Source: Acanthamoeba castellanii str. Neff (Eukaryota; Discosea; Longamoebia; Acanthamoebidae). From it: a stretch of 64,000 nucleotides of DNA. The stretch covers positions 170,664-234,663 of the forward strand of contig NW_004457415.1 in NCBI RefSeq assembly GCF_000313135.1, written 5' to 3'. A program made the translations under genes and the position numbers. Shown piece by piece: positions 44,540 through 57,527 of the stretch (its first letter is position 1; each line of letters starts with the position of its first letter). A model generated the notes under the pieces. It did not search any database. It saw nothing but the letters and a program-made list of their open reading frames with translations, and had not been told where the DNA came from.

Positions 44540-45636
44540 CAGTTGGATTTCTTGAGGTTGAATTGCTGCTTGGCTTCCTCCATCTTGTCCAACAGCATCT
44601 TCTTGGTCTCCGTTGTACGTTTCTGTTTGATGAGAACAGGAGGAGAAGGAGGAAGAGGGGAGAAAGAAGAGGATAGCGCATGTGAGTTGACCGACTGAGT
44701 TGATCTCGTGATGTGACGCCGGGTGCGTGCGTGCGTGTTTGTTTGTTTGTTTGTTTACCTTGAAGCTGTCGATCTCGGTCATGACCTTGGTCTCGAGCTC
44801 CTTTACTCGGGAGGAGAGCACCGGGCTTTGCTCAATCGTCTCCTTGACGATCGACTGTAGAGCGCCACCATACAGAGCACACGTGAGCCATAGGAGAAAA
44901 ACTGGATCAAATCGCGCGAGGGCGTGGCGGCTTGACGACGCACCTGAATCGCCTGGGCAGCGCCAGACCGAGGCCGGAGCTTCTCGCCGTAGAGCTTGCT
45001 CATGTGCGGCCTGGAAAGTAGTTTGGGTGGGGGGGGGCAAAGCGTGAGCAATCGAGGCCACGAGAGAGCACTCAAGTGCGGTGTGACGAGCGTACTTTTC
45101 GACTTTGGCGATGAAGAGCCAGTTGCACAGGTGGGAGAACAGGGCCAGGGCGAACACGCTACCGCTGTTGGCAATCAGCGCCGCTGTTGACGATTAAAGT
45201 TGAAGTTGGTAAGCTGTGGGACTTGCAAGAGAGAGAGAGAGAGGTGTGGTGGGCGCGGTGCCACAACGCACCTCCGTAGTAGCCGGCGAAACCGGTGACG
45301 ACCTCGGGGTTGTTGATGAATCGGTAGATGCCGGTGTAGTACAGCTTGGAGGGCACCTCGTCGATGAAGAAATCGCCGTAGAACCAGCCGAACTCGCCCA
45401 GCACCTCGAACGTAGAGACCGAGCTCCACAGGTTGATGCTGATGAGGACGACACCGATCGTCACCTGCATCCAGTAGAAGTTGTTGGTGCGGAGGTCGAA
45501 CACGTTCTCGGGCACGTCGGCCAGCTTGTAGGCGCAGCAGAAGAAGCTCACCCACGTCATCGTGAGCGAGAGGTTGAAGAGCCTGCAGGACGGAAACGAT
45601 TTCCAAAATGACGTTAGTAAGGATATGCTGTGTGTG

Positions 45637-45681
<45 letters not shown>

Positions 45682-48027
45682 GTTGTGTGTGTGTGTGTGT
45701 GTGGTGTGGTCGCGTACTTCTTCCAGTTGCGGAAAGCCTGGCGCTTGGTGTAGCCCTTCTCGAAGTAGGTCGCAATCCAGCCCTTGTCGAACGACTGGCG
45801 ATAGAGGATGTAGCCCAGACCAAACGAGTGCACGCAACGCCACACCACCGCTTGGCTGCAACGAAAAGAAAAATGAACAACACAGTTCTTCGAGTGTTGG
45901 TGTGGAGCGAGAGGTGAAGGCGATGCGTACATGACGTAAAACACAAGGTGGAGATCCATGAACACAGTGATGACGCTATAGAAGAGGATCAACAACATGA
46001 ATAAATCGGAAGACCTGTGTGTTGTGTTTGTGTGTGTGTTTGTTGATTAAAATGGTAGCACACGTCAGTTGTTGCAGGAGGCAGAATGAAGTTATTGATG
46101 TTTGCAAAATGCAGTGAAGATGTGCCACTTACCGAAGAGGGTTGAAGTTGTAGAAGACGATGAGGTCCTTGCGGAAATAGCCGGTCTTGGCACCGTACAG
46201 CACCGTTTGGGTCTGAGTGTCCGGGTCTTCCACCATGTCGGGGTAGATCTACATCGCGATGGCCAGATGTGCAAAAGCACGCAACCGCGATGAGCAATGG
46301 CGGCGTTTTGTTCGACTCAAAAAGCAAGCGTCGGGCGAAACGGCGCACGAGGCGGGGCGGAGTACAAACCTTCTTGATGTGCGGTGTTTCTACGAGGTTG
46401 AGGAAGAAGAGCTGGCAGATGTGGGCGAACAGCGACACGTACAGAATCGTGTAGGACTGGCCGATCAGCGAAGCGCCGTACATGAACAGGTACCTGCGAT
46501 GTGGCGAATGGATCTCGTTAGCCTGTGCATAGGAATGCGGACGGGTACGCCGGAGGTCGCGGCCTGTCGTACCCCAGCGTGTACATGGGATGCGGGAAGA
46601 TGGAGAACACGCGGTTGAAGGTGAGGGAGCGCTCCATCATGAAGAAGAAGTCGCCCCAGTCTACATGTGTGACACGCGAAGAGAGAGAGAGAGAGAGTGG
46701 TTAGCGAACGAAGTGCGCCAGTGCGAGTGTGGAGGAAGAAGTGTGGCCGTACACCAGGCATAGTCCTCGACGACACGGTAGGCGTCCATTTTAGCCCACA
46801 CGCTGAAACCGATGAGAGCCGCCCCGGCCTGAAAAAGAAGAGCACGTGAGAATTCGAGTGGAGCGAAGTGAAGGGCACGGGTTGTAGATAAGGTAGGAAT
46901 ACCAGGTACGACAGGAGGACGAGGCCGTCGACTTGGATTTGCCAGGGCCAGTCGGCAAAGACAACGCACAACAGGATGTAGGAGGCGAGATCCATCGCCA
47001 GCACGAGGTCCACGAGCAATCGCCAGGCCAGCCACGCGTTGAAGCCCGCCGGACATTGCTGCATGGTTGCGATGCACGACCACAAGAACAGAGTCAGCAA
47101 AAATGGCCTTTTTAATAGGAAAAAAAGAAATAAAAATAGATAAATAAATATGTAAAATGAAATGGCAAGCGAGCGACGGAGCTAAACGAGAGAGTAGTAC
47201 TACTACTACGCACCTTGTAGTCGTAGTCCGACTCCATGTCGGAGGAAATGAGCCTCTTGAGGATGCCGTAGAAGGTGGCGTCGGGGTGGGTGATCTTGGT
47301 CCACCACTTGGTGAAGAGCGATGACGTTGATTGCTTGTAGAGCAAATAACCCAATCCCGCATCGTAGGCCAATCGCCAGAACACAAAGAACGCGACGTAG
47401 AACTGTGGTGCCGCGAACGCATAAAATCAGCACAAAACGTCTGGGTCCGGCCAAGTCCGAGACCATGCACGCCACGAAATGAGCAAATTGCGTACCCATT
47501 TCGGCAGCGGCATAAAGGCCAAGAGGAGGCAGACGCCACCCGCCAGCCACTTGAGGAAGCTGGTAACGCACAGCTTGAAGAACTGCTTCTCAAACGGGTT
47601 GGGCGTCTTCGGCACCGGAAACCCTACATTTCGGAATTAAAGAAAATTTGAATTGAATTTCTGATTAAATCGAAAGATGAGGCTGATTGTACGTACGTTC
47701 GCCCTCGGTAGTGATGCCCATGTAAATGGCACCTACATTCGAGTCCTTACGATCCGAATCGCTTCGAGCCGCTACCGGGGGCAGCTCCTCGGTCACCTTC
47801 CTTTGTCGCAGCGTACTCTCTTCTTCGTTCTCATCATCTGCCCCGACATCGACGTCGCCGTTCTCAACCTTTTCATTGTTGGTGGCAGGGACTGCCTCTT
47901 TCGCGGCTTCAAGCTCGGCGGCATCATCTTCCTGCTTCAATTCTTCCTCCGCAATGGGAGGTTGTTGAGTGCCTGCGTCATCTGACGAAGGAGCCAGATC
48001 GAGGCGGTCAGCCTCCTCCCCACTCAT
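44540..48027 (-). CDS. CHO2: Phosphatidylethanolamine N-methyltransferase, Cho2/PEM1 type
   Basis: Cho2 makes the first methylation of phosphatidylethanolamine toward phosphatidylcholine in the ER, using S-adenosylmethionine. ATG 48027 starts an acidic cytosolic N-terminus (about 110 residues). It is followed by many membrane helices ([39 protein letters not shown]) and two PEMT-type modules: [25 protein letters not shown] then [14 protein letters not shown], and [20 protein letters not shown] then [27 protein letters not shown]. The tail is helical and charged ([19 protein letters not shown]), ending KKSN before TGA (44540-44542). The duplicated module and the acidic N-terminus are family traits. 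Introns are many and contain GT/CA repeats, including one at 45628-45702. Confidence 0.88.
45628..45702 (+). repeat. (GT)n/(GCGT)n repeat in a CHO2 intron
   Basis: Run of GT dinucleotides, then eight GCGT units, then GT again. Confidence 0.9.
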
Positions 48028-48366
48028 ACTTACGCAGCTGAATCACAACAGAACCAGCGGCACACGAGCAGAGCTACGCAGGCGGTGTATGCGACGACGC
48101 GACCTGGCTGACGTGGCCGCAGTCTTAGCCAGTTTCAACTTTCCACATAATTTCCGCAGCCATTTCGTTTGGGACTATCGGCCTTCGGTGAACTATTTGG
48201 CAAAATGTTTGGAGCGCTTTGCATAAAACCTTTGGCTTGTTCGAAATTGTCAACGGGCAGCTTTCGCGCCAAAACGCAAGTAGGGGCGTTGGTCGGACTG
48301 CTGAGATCGTAGAGAATCGTTACAGACAAGGAGAAGATCTTGAGTGGATTGCGAAGGTTAGAAATC
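48028..48366. promoter_or_regulatory. Divergent upstream region, CHO2 and NDC80
   Basis: These 339 bases separate two opposite start codons. No other gene is present. Confidence 0.45.
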
Positions 48367-50804
48367 ATGGGGAGCAGAAGGGGAACGCTAGCCAACATCA
48401 CAAATCTGCAGGGGCGACCATCGATGCTTGGTCCTCCGGCGCGGACCAAGCCAGGCGAAGGGGGAGCCGATAAACCCAACCCGCGATCTACCCTGAGCGG
48501 ATTGCCCCGTCCATCTCTTGTGCCTCGCGCCTCGATCCAGAACCCGAGAGCCTCCCTCATTCCTTCTGCTCGTCCCTCGCTGAATCAGAGCGGCATCCGG
48601 CGGCTCAATGCTTCATCTATGGCCGTAGGCGGTCAGAAGAAGGATCCTCGAGATTGGAAGGACAAGGGATTCGTCGTGACGTGCCAGAAGCGCCTGATGA
48701 AGTTCTTCTCCGAGTCGGGCTTCCCATATGCGTTGGGTCCCAAGACGCTCACCTCGCCATCGAACAAGGAATTCTTCCAGATGTTCCAATTCCTCTACCA
48801 GCGCTTCGACCCCTCCTACAAATTCGGAGCCAAGCCCGAGGATGAGATCCTCCCGCTTCTCACCGGCCTCAACTACCCCTTCAAGATCACAAAGGTGCCC
48901 CATCTTCGCCTCGAGCGAATCTGTGGCTTTGGTGTTGGCGTCTAACAACAGACGCCTCTATGGCTCGAACAGAACTCGCTTATCACTCCAGGAGCGCCTC
49001 ACGTGTGGCCTTCGCTCATGGGCGCACTGTTGTGGATGACCGAGTTGCTGGAATACAGCGATGTTGTGGGCCGACACCAAGACGATGACTTCGGTACGGC
49101 CCGTTACGAACATACCTCGTGTGTGTGTCACTGCCATGCTAACGACGTTAGAAAAACAGGCAACGACGAAGAAGACAAAGACAAATGGACATGCACCTTC
49201 ATCACCCAAGTCTACGGCGCCTGGCTGAATGGTGATGATGAAGAGTTCGACCGCCTCAACGGGGACCTGATCAACTTCTACGGTACGCAGCGCATCTACA
49301 CTCTTCTTCTTCTTCTTCTTCTTCTTCACGCAATGCCCAAGTCGTCAGCTGATCGAACACGCCTGCGCTCATCTCGTACACAGAGTCGAGAAGACAGATG
49401 GAGATCTCGAATGTTGAAAACCTGAGCAACTCGATCGAGGCTCTCTCCAAGGAAATCGAGCAGATCGAGAACGCTCCTGTACGTCTTGTCCTCCTTGTGC
49501 GCATCGCTGGCGATCCGTGCTCTGACATGATGTTGTGACTTTCTTTTCCTTGCGACAGTCCCGCATCGACGCTCTGAATCGCAAGAAGGAGGATTTTCTG
49601 AGCGACATCAGCAAGTTCAAGAAGTTTGCTGCCACCATGCAAGACCAGAAGGACGCCGTCGTGGCCGCCATCGCGGAGATGAACGGCACCATCGAAGCCG
49701 AACGTACGTCGAACAACCCAAATGCCTCTTTTTTGCGCAGAAACGCAGTAAACGCTTTACTGATGCTGCAACGCCGGCGTTGTGATAACAGAGCGCGAGC
49801 TGGAGCAGCGCCTGAAGGAGAACCAGGAGCTGCAGACCATCATCGACGCACAGGACATCACGCCCGCCGATGTCGAGAGAATGATGTCTGCCAAGCATTC
49901 GCTCGAGCAGTCCTTGCAGCTTCTCTGCGAGCAGCGTGACAGCATCCAGAAAGATGTGTGGACACGGTACGCCGCACCCACCCCAATGCTGCTCATCACT
50001 GCGGCACTTGACTTACGCGCGCACACTGTTGCGCCTGGCAGGGAAGTGGAGGTGCAGAAGGCCTCGGATAGCTTGGACCGAGCGATCAGCATGTTCAACG
50101 CGACGGCAACGAACCTCCGCCTGGTGGGCGCGTCGGCCAAGTATCCCAAGGACATCATCAGCGACAGCTTCAAGCTCATCACGTTCGCCCCGCACGCGCC
50201 CACCGCCGACCGAATGCTCAACTGCTCGATCAAGCAGGACATCAAGCCCTGCCTGTTCAAGCTCAAGGACCATCTGCTCGAGAAGGCCAAGTCGCTCCAC
50301 GACAGATACATGGACACGCACATGGAATTGGAAGCCATCTGCGAGACCGTGGACGAGCAGCGCGAGAGCGCGAACGCCATCGAGGCCAAGCTACAGCACT
50401 CGATCCAGTCCTATCGCACCAACAAGCACTCCATCGCCGAAGCCGCCAAGCGAAGTCGTACGTCAACCCAGACCCTACGCACCACCGCTTCTTCTTCTTC
50501 TTCAATAGCTCACCCCTCTGGCCGCACTTTCACAGAGGCCGAGGTGGAGAACATTCGACAGGAGGCCAAGAAGATGCGTGCCGATGTGGCGATGATGTGG
50601 GCGCAGAGCGAGCGGGCCGTGGCGGGAGCGGGCGAGACGGTCGAGGAGCACGAGAAGAACTGCGCGCGCGAGAGGGAGGCCATGGTACAGTTCATCACCG
50701 AGACGCTCGGCGCGCTGATGGAGCACAAGGACAACATCAGCGACACGTTGGCCGCCCTCAACCAGAGACTCGACGACGAGTTGGCTGCCTGCGAGAGTCT
50801 TTGA
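48367..50804 (+). CDS. NDC80: Kinetochore protein NDC80 (HEC1)
   Basis: NDC80 forms the microtubule-binding arm of the outer kinetochore. ATG 48367 starts a basic, Ser/Pro/Arg-rich unstructured tail of ~90 residues (RPSLVPRASIQNPRASLIP), the Aurora-target tail of the family. The calponin-homology domain follows: DWKDKGFVVTCQKRLMKFFSES, SNKEFFQMFQFLYQRFDPSYK, LTGLNYPFKITK, then, across an intron, GAPHVWPSLMGALLWMTELLEY. The rest is coiled coil (ISNVENLSNSIEALSKEIEQIE, EREAMVQFITETLGALMEH), ending at TGA 50802-50804. The order and spacing match NDC80, and the predicted length (about 600 residues) is normal. Several short introns lie in the coil region. Confidence 0.93.
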
Positions 50805-50982
50805 GAGCCTTTCCTATTTGCTTTGCCTTCTTCTTGCTGTATAATCAAACACACCACTTGCTACTCACTTGCCTCACCCGTAACATTACACATCTTCTTG
50901 GTCTAGACGATGTAAAGCCAAGCCAAGGCAAACATGTTGTACAACTTCTTTATGAAGTGAGAAGGACAGACAGGCACACATG

Positions 50983-53900
50983 TCATGTCCAGTACTTGAG
51001 CGAAATGTCATCCAGCATTGCTCTGCGGGCAACTCGCAGCTTGCGCGAGAACGAAGCCGTCCTGTAGGCCGCCAGCTCGGCGTTGATCACTGCACGCACA
51101 CAGTGTGGGCGGAGTGAAGGGGCAAGAAACACGGTGAGCTGTGTGCGCAGCAAAAGAGAGAGGCGAGACGAGGGCAACTCACGTTTGGAGAGGAAGAAGT
51201 CTCGGAAGCTGCGCGGGTCATCCACCGAGAACACGGCCGGCTTTGGTAGCGTGGGTCCGAACAGCGGGACCCCGTCCTTGGCCGTTACCGCCACCCTGTG
51301 AATATATGAAGGCCACACCAACCGCGATATATCTCGTGAGCCACCATCGCACAGCCGCCCACGTCAGAACAGGGCGGACCTCAGGTGCGACGCGTTTCCG
51401 TTCTCGTCCCGCTTCTCCACACGCACCAGCACGACCACATCTGCACGATGGGGGGGGGGAACGCAGACGGTATGAGCCCACGCACGGTGGTGTTTAAATT
51501 TGGGAGAATGAGTGGGTGCGTCGTACGGATGAAGTGGGACTTGATAAGGCTGGGACAATACGATGCGGTCGGGTCGTCCAGGAACACGATCAGCACAATG
51601 TCGTTGCCGATGTGTCGCTTCCGCTCGATCTACGCCACACACGCGCGCGTCGCGTTATTTTACTGTCCGGTGTGTGCGTGCGTGTGCGGCGTGTGCTACA
51701 CGTACCTGTTGGGTATCGTCTGGCGTGTAGGGGAGTAGCGTGGAGACGTGGTACATGATCTGGTTCTCCCGCCACTCCGTGTAGATGGAGTCTGTCCCCG
51801 TGATGTCGTTTTTTACATTGAGCCCGCCCGCGAACTTCTCCCACCCCTGCAACCGCACCCGATTTCCCAGCAACTGGAGGAACGTCTCGTAGTCCGCACT
51901 CCCCCGCTCTGCGTGACACACCGGCAATCATAAGTCCTTGTGTGTGCTTGTGCGTGTGCCGTGCCGTGTGTGCGTGTGTGTGTGTGCGTACGGTTGGAAA
52001 AAAAGTGCTCCTCCGAGTCCTGACCCTTCTGCACCAGCACGACGCCGAATTTGTACTTTCGAGGTCGCTGCACCACCAGAAAAAACAAAGGGTCGTTAGA
52101 GATTGCACGCGCGGCTGCAGTTTAGAAGTGTACGTGCGCACCTCTTTCTCTTCGAGGTTGACGATGGCCTGTGGCAGCTGCGGATGGTCGATGTGTTTCA
52201 GGCAGCCTGCAAGTGAGCACCCCCAAGCCCTGTCAGCCAGGTCTTCTCCCGCACGCAATGGAGTGAGCCGGGCAAGGTACCAGTCGTGAGCAGGAGCGGG
52301 AAGGAGGCCTCCACGACCTTGTGCGCCCACCCGGGAGTGGCCGCTGCCGCGCCCAGCGCACTGGCCGGTACCACCGCCTTCTGGTCACCCTGCAACACGA
52401 CGGTTACCGTGTGAAATTGTCCAAGCGATTGAGCTAAAATGAAGAACGTGTAACGTACGTCTTGTGTGAGGACCATGATGCTGTATTGGTAGTTGCCGGA
52501 ATCGTCCTTCTCTCGCTTGGCGGCGGCAATCACCGTGCCCAATGGAGTGTCCACTCCGATGAAGCACGTGTGTTCTGCGAATGGAGTCGCGTTCCCACCA
52601 GTCAGACTTCCGTGTGTGCTTGTGTGTGCGTGTGTGTGTTTGTGTGTGTGCGTGCGTGTGTGTGTGTGTGTGTGCGTGTGTGTGCGTGAGTGCAGGAGCG
52701 AGTACCGTGTGGGTAGTAATGCTCCTTGTACCAGTTTTGTTGGAGGAAGCTGTAGTAGTTCGCTTCCGTCTGTGTGCCGCCAAGCTGAGTCAGCAACCAC
52801 GCGCACTCCAGGCACTCCGCGAATGTTAGCCGCTGATACCTTGATGGTGTAGTCGTATTCACATTCGACGGTGAAGCCCTCGCACTGAGCCACCAGTGGC
52901 AGCACCGCCTTGAAGCCGAAGCCCTTCCTGTTCTCCTCCTTGACCAGCCGGAGGGAGGAGAGGCTCTTCCGCTTTCCGGTCGTCTTGGTGGTCTCGCCCG
53001 CGGTGTTGTCCTGTTCCCACGGCGAGCCGGCCTTGACCCAGCTCAGCCTCTTTTGCCCAGGTCGTTCGTCGCCCGACGACTCGCTCGCTTCCTTCGAGGC
53101 CTCACCACCGTCGGTCTGCGATTGGGGAGCAGTGGCCGCATCGTTGGTGTAGTCTGCCGATAGTGAACGCTTGGACAAGTCGCGCCGCCGCTCGTTGCCA
53201 GCGTTGTTACTGCTGCCGCTGTTGTTGTTGTTGTTGTTGTTGTTCACTTGACCCTCCTCGCCGCCGGTGTTCTTCTCGCTCTCAACGCCGTCTCCCTTGT
53301 TGTCGACCTGGGCGTCGGCGTCGGCTTCGTCCGGGTCGTCGATTCGCGGCGCGATAGCCCTGGCTTCGCTTAGCGAGACTCGCTGGCGGGTCCGCGTGGG
53401 AATGGGTGCCGAGCTGGCGATCATGCGCAGGGTCTGGCGCTGCTGGAGATGAGGGCTGCCACCGGGGGAGGACGAGGCCGATGATGAGGCCGACGACGAG
53501 GACAGGACCAGGTCCAGCTCGTCCAGGTCGAGATCGAGCGCCTCGCCGCTGGCCACTCGCTCCAGCAGCTTGACCTCAGCCTCGAGCGCGTGTACCTCGG
53601 CCTCGAGTGCGTTGAGCGTGTGCACGTTCTCGCGGTCGCAGTGGTATGTGTCGTAGTCCTTGGCGGCCTCGCCGGCCGCGGCCAGCGTCGCCAGTATAGA
53701 CAGGCGCCGGCGCTCCTCCTTTGGCGCGTTGATTTCGGCGCTGAGGCGATGATGGCGCTCGCTGACTCCTTCGGACATCAAAGAGCCGCTGGTTCGCAGG
53801 AGGTTGTTGGGAGTCGCCGCTGCGGCGTCGGTCTGGCCCGGGCTCGTGGGATGTTGTTGTTGCGAGCCGACCACCGCGGTCGAGAGGGGCGGGCTGCTGG

Positions 53901-54535
53901 GCTCTTTGTGGCGGGAAAGCAGGCGGCTGCTACCGATGCCCACGATCCAGGGCGCCACCTTGGACGGTCGGCCGGTGCCGCGAATGTGGGCCGCGGCGGC
54001 GGAGGCGTCGTCGCCGCTGACCGTCGCAGAGCGTGTGCCGACGGAGGCCGACGAAGACAAGCGACTGCGCAGCACTGGCGCGTCCTGGCGCGCGGTGAGG
54101 TCCTCCACTTCCTGGTCCTTGAGGGCCAGCTGCAGCTTGAGCCTGGCCACCTCCTTCTCCAACTCCTCGCAATACGACTGGACAAGAACAAGAAACGACC
54201 AGGCAGCGGTCAGCGGCCGAGCTATGACGATGTTCTTTAAGTAGTATTGGAGGGAGGGGGGGAGGTGAGAAGGGGAACACCTTGTAGTAGTTCAGCTCGT
54301 TGTGCTTCTCTTGAAGCTGCATTTGGACGCTCTGGAGCTGCGTGTTGAGAATCAGTGTGTCTTGCTGCTGCCCCGATTTGTTGAGATTCAGCTGCCCGGT
54401 CATGGTACCGCTGCGGCGAAGGGTGGCCACCGCCTCCACGAAGATGCCACCCCCACCGCCCCCGCCCCCGCTACTGTTCATACCGCCCCTTTCGCCCTCG
54501 TGCGTGGGAGATGACCTCCCCTTCTTCCCCCACAT
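50983..54535 (-). CDS. Rap GTPase-activating protein with N-terminal coiled coil
   Basis: The C-terminal catalytic domain is clear: GNRVRLQGWEKFAGGLN, TGTDSIYTEWRENQIMYHVSTLLPYTPDD, then KRHIGNDIVLIVFLDD and a TLPKPAVFSVDDPRSFRDFFL segment near the end. RapGAPs use an Asn thumb, the N of IGND, and it is present. ATG 54535 starts MWGKKGRSS and an oligo-Gly stretch. Two coiled-coil segments follow (TQLQSVQMQLQEKHNELNYY and VARLKLQLALKDQEVEDL), then a long Ser/Ala/Asp-rich, low-complexity region with an Asn run. The GAP domain starts with KGFGFKAVLPL and VECEYDYTIK. It should inactivate Rap1-like GTPases at the cortex or membranes. TGA is at 50983-50985. Introns have CA/GT repeats, e.g. around 52618-52690. 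Confidence 0.85.
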
Positions 54536-55066
54536 TTGAGAGCGGCCTATCGATGGAGCTGTTGAGGGAGGCCTCTGATCAAGAAGATGAAGAAGGAAAA
54601 ACGGGAACGAGAACAGGAAGAGTGGAAAGGAGGAGGTGCTGGCTGCTGCTGGGCGCGGGATGAGGTAATCAGGAGCCCAAGTAGCGAAGGAGGAAAGGAG
54701 TGAAAGGTTCAAACCGGGGGCGTGTAGCGCTCCGCGTTGTTGAGGAAGCCAAACGAGACGCCCAGACGCCCACCTCTTTCCGTGCACAGTTGACCAAACA
54801 GGCACACAGGAAAGGAAAGGCTAAAAAAAGCTACCAAAACAAAAACTGGAAGTGGGTGCATCATAATACTGATTTAAATCTTGGTCTCGTCGCAGGCCAT
54901 TAATTCACCTCCTAATCTCTAGTCTCGTCGCGCGGGGCCGCATTCGCAGCAGCCTCTGAGGCCTAAATATTAACCTTGTATTTCCATTGAGCAGAGAAAG
55001 CAAAAATAAAAAGGTAAATGTCAAAAAATAAAACGCTAAACGCGAATTTCCAGCTGCACAACGAGG
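54536..55066. promoter_or_regulatory. Divergent upstream region, RapGAP and TAF11
   Basis: 531 bases; AT-rich near 54960-55040. No gene supported. Confidence 0.4.
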
Positions 55067-56068
55067 ATGGAGCTCGACGATATGGAGGATTCGAACGAGG
55101 CGTCTTTGGAGGACTTCCCCAGGGGCACCAAACGAAAGGCGGCCGAAGGCGACTCTGAAGAAGATGATGAGGAATCCAATCCTGGTGCGTACCAGATGAT
55201 CGCCATCTCAATTGAGTTCCATTTCCTTGTCTAAATGATGGGCACTTTGCAGAGGATTCGGAAGAGGGAGAGGGAGAAGGCGAGGGCGAGGGAGAAGGCG
55301 ACGAAGAGGATGGAGAGGATGAAGAGTCAGCCGCCAAGAGACGCAAGCTGGCCGAGGCCGAAAGAGCGGAGGAGGAGAAGAAGCACAGAGAAGAGACGAC
55401 CAAAATGATCGGGTGCGTTGCTGCTGCTCGCATGCAGCGTTTGCAAGCAGAGCGTCTCAACGCGCTGCTGTGCTGCCATTACGGCAACTAACCTCTTCCT
55501 CATTCCCTTTCTTGATCCTCCATCGCGCAGTGAGATGATGAAACACTTCACCCCCGAGCAACAGAACCGCTACGAGGCCTATCGACGCTCTGCATTCGGA
55601 AAGAACGGAATCAAGAAGGTTCGCACGCACGTGTAACACAAACGCATTCTCGTACCGGTGCACCGTGCCCGTCTCACTTCATGAATGTACAGCTGATGCA
55701 GAGCGTGTCTGGAAGCAACGTTAGCCAGAAGACGGCTATCGTGATGGCCGGCGTCTCTAAGATCTTTGTGGGCGAGATCGTCGAAACGGGTACCTGTTCT
55801 GTGCTCCGCTGATCAGTTCACATCACTGCCCAGCACACTCTACACAGCGCTCGCAGTGTTTAATTCATCAATCAAGCAATCAATCAATCACACTAACGTT
55901 CCACCCGTCTTGTGCTGTGACATTGCAGCGCGCACGGTGATGGAGGAGTGGGACGAGTCTGGACCCATCCGTCCGCGGCACCTGAGGGAGGCCTACCGCC
56001 GCATGCAGCTCAAGGGCAAGATCCCCTCCGCCGCCACCTATACCCAGAAGAAGATCTTCCGCAAGTGA
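55067..56068 (+). CDS. TAF11: TFIID subunit TAF11
   Basis: TAF11 pairs with TAF13 through a histone fold in TFIID. ATG 55067 starts an acidic, Glu/Gly-rich N-terminal half (EGEGEGEGEGEGD), with KRRKLAEAERAEEEKK. The histone fold follows: HFTPEQQNRYEAYRRSAFGK, LMQSVSGSNVSQKTAIVMAGVSK, IFVGEIVETARTVMEEW, and RPRHLREAYRRMQLKGKIPS, which match the TAF11 consensus closely. Five or so exons; the last ends KKIFRK and TGA 56066-56068. Length is about 190-200 residues. Confidence 0.93.
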
Positions 56069-56225
56069 GGCCGCGACGACAGCGCTGCCGTGGTGGCTAC
56101 GCCAACGTTGCGCAAGTGTTGTGCAGCTGTGTGTGCGTGTGCGGTTGCATTCCTTGGATAGTTTGGGCTCTTGGCCTGGGCGATCGGCAATAAAGTGCAG
56201 ACACGAAGTTTTGATTGTGACGAAG

Positions 56226-57141
56226 ATGAAGTTTGCATTCAATGCCTGGGGGCGAACGCTGGCTCTTGCCGGTGGCTATCGTACGTACTCTCTCTTGGTA
56301 GACATTATGCATTTGTCACTTTTATTTCAATAATCGGCTCTAAACACGGATGAACGTAGTGGCCATCAACGGAGGCATCGTCAACTTCTTTTATTCCAAT
56401 CCGTCTGAGACTCTGTGCACTATTTGCGGTGCCTACTGCGTGTGCCGCCCCCCCCCAACACTTCACTTGTTTATTTATGTATCGTTTTATTTATTTATTT
56501 ATTTATCATTTTTATTCTGTACCAGTAATCGCACGGCCGCGTGACTGCGTTCTTTCGCGCTACACTGCTCACGCTCACGCTTTGGCATGCACGTGTGAAT
56601 GCAGGGCCGTTGGGGTCTTGATCTATCTCTTCCTGTATCCGCTTAAGCTTGGCTCCTGGTGGCTTGGTCCCATCCTCTGGATCGTCAACTTCAACCATCT
56701 GCCGCTGGGGATTGCCCTCATCCTGTACATGCCACACCCTTCCCCCTACTGCCCTCAATTTCACGCCACTCTTTCCGTATTGTGCTCTCGAGTAAGAGTG
56801 GGTGGCTGATGCAACTGCCCTAACTGCCGCAAGCAACAGTATGTCGTCCCACAAGTGCTAATAGTAGCTCTTTCTCTTCGCTTTTCCAGGCTGGGTCCCT
56901 TCTGCTCGGTAGTGGTACCAACGGTGCTCGCCGGGGTGACCATCGTGCTGGCTGGACTCTTCTACGTCGTTGCCGGAATCAGGTGAAGTGTGCTTTTGCG
57001 CACGACTGTTGACTTCCCTTTGCCGCCCTGACACATGACCAACCGCGTTCACCTTGCGTGCAGGCGAGAGAAGGGCACTCCGCTCAAGGAGCTCATGTGG
57101 AACTGTGGCGATGACCCGAAGTCCAAGGGAGGCCGCGAGTA
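56226..57141 (+). CDS. Small multi-exon membrane protein
   Basis: Candidate start ATG 56226 gives KFAFNAWGRTLALAGGY, followed by an exon with AINGGIVNFFYSNPSETLCTICG. The next exon contains two hydrophobic segments, VGVLIYLFLYPLKLGSWWLGP and NFNHLPLGIALILYMPHPSPY. A further exon has SVVVPTVLAGVTIVLAGLFYV, and the last has EKGTPLKELMWNCGDDPKSKGGRE and TAG at 57139-57141. There are three or four membrane helices in all. I recognise no family. Not every splice junction is clean in my reading, so the model is provisional. Confidence 0.5.
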
Positions 57142-57527
57142 GTCAGCCCCTGCGGTTCATCATTCTTGTAATTATCTCATTTTGTGTTTATTTGACTTCG
57201 TAAAGCCCGCCATTTCCGTCTCCCGCAACGAACGGGCAGACGTTCTGCCTTCATGTTTGTCCGGACTTGCTGACTTAGCGCTCGTCGGCGTGGTTGCCGG
57301 GACGGGGGAGTTTATAACGAGTTGCTTTCGCCAGAGAGGGGAAAAAACAGGGCTTGGCCAGCGCGGGAGTGGTCGTTACCCCAATAATTTGTGTCGACAG
57401 GTAACGCTGCGAGGATACGGTCGCCCACCACACAAACAAAGTGACGCCCAGGAAGCGAACCACTGTGCGACCTCGAGAGTGTGCAGAGAGAACCAGCAAC
57501 CAGAGGCGCGTAGGAAGCAGCAAGAAG
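57142..57527. other. Intergenic
   Basis: Upstream of the PAS gene. No ATG in the PAS gene's frame before 57528 looks usable. No other gene is seen. Confidence 0.4.
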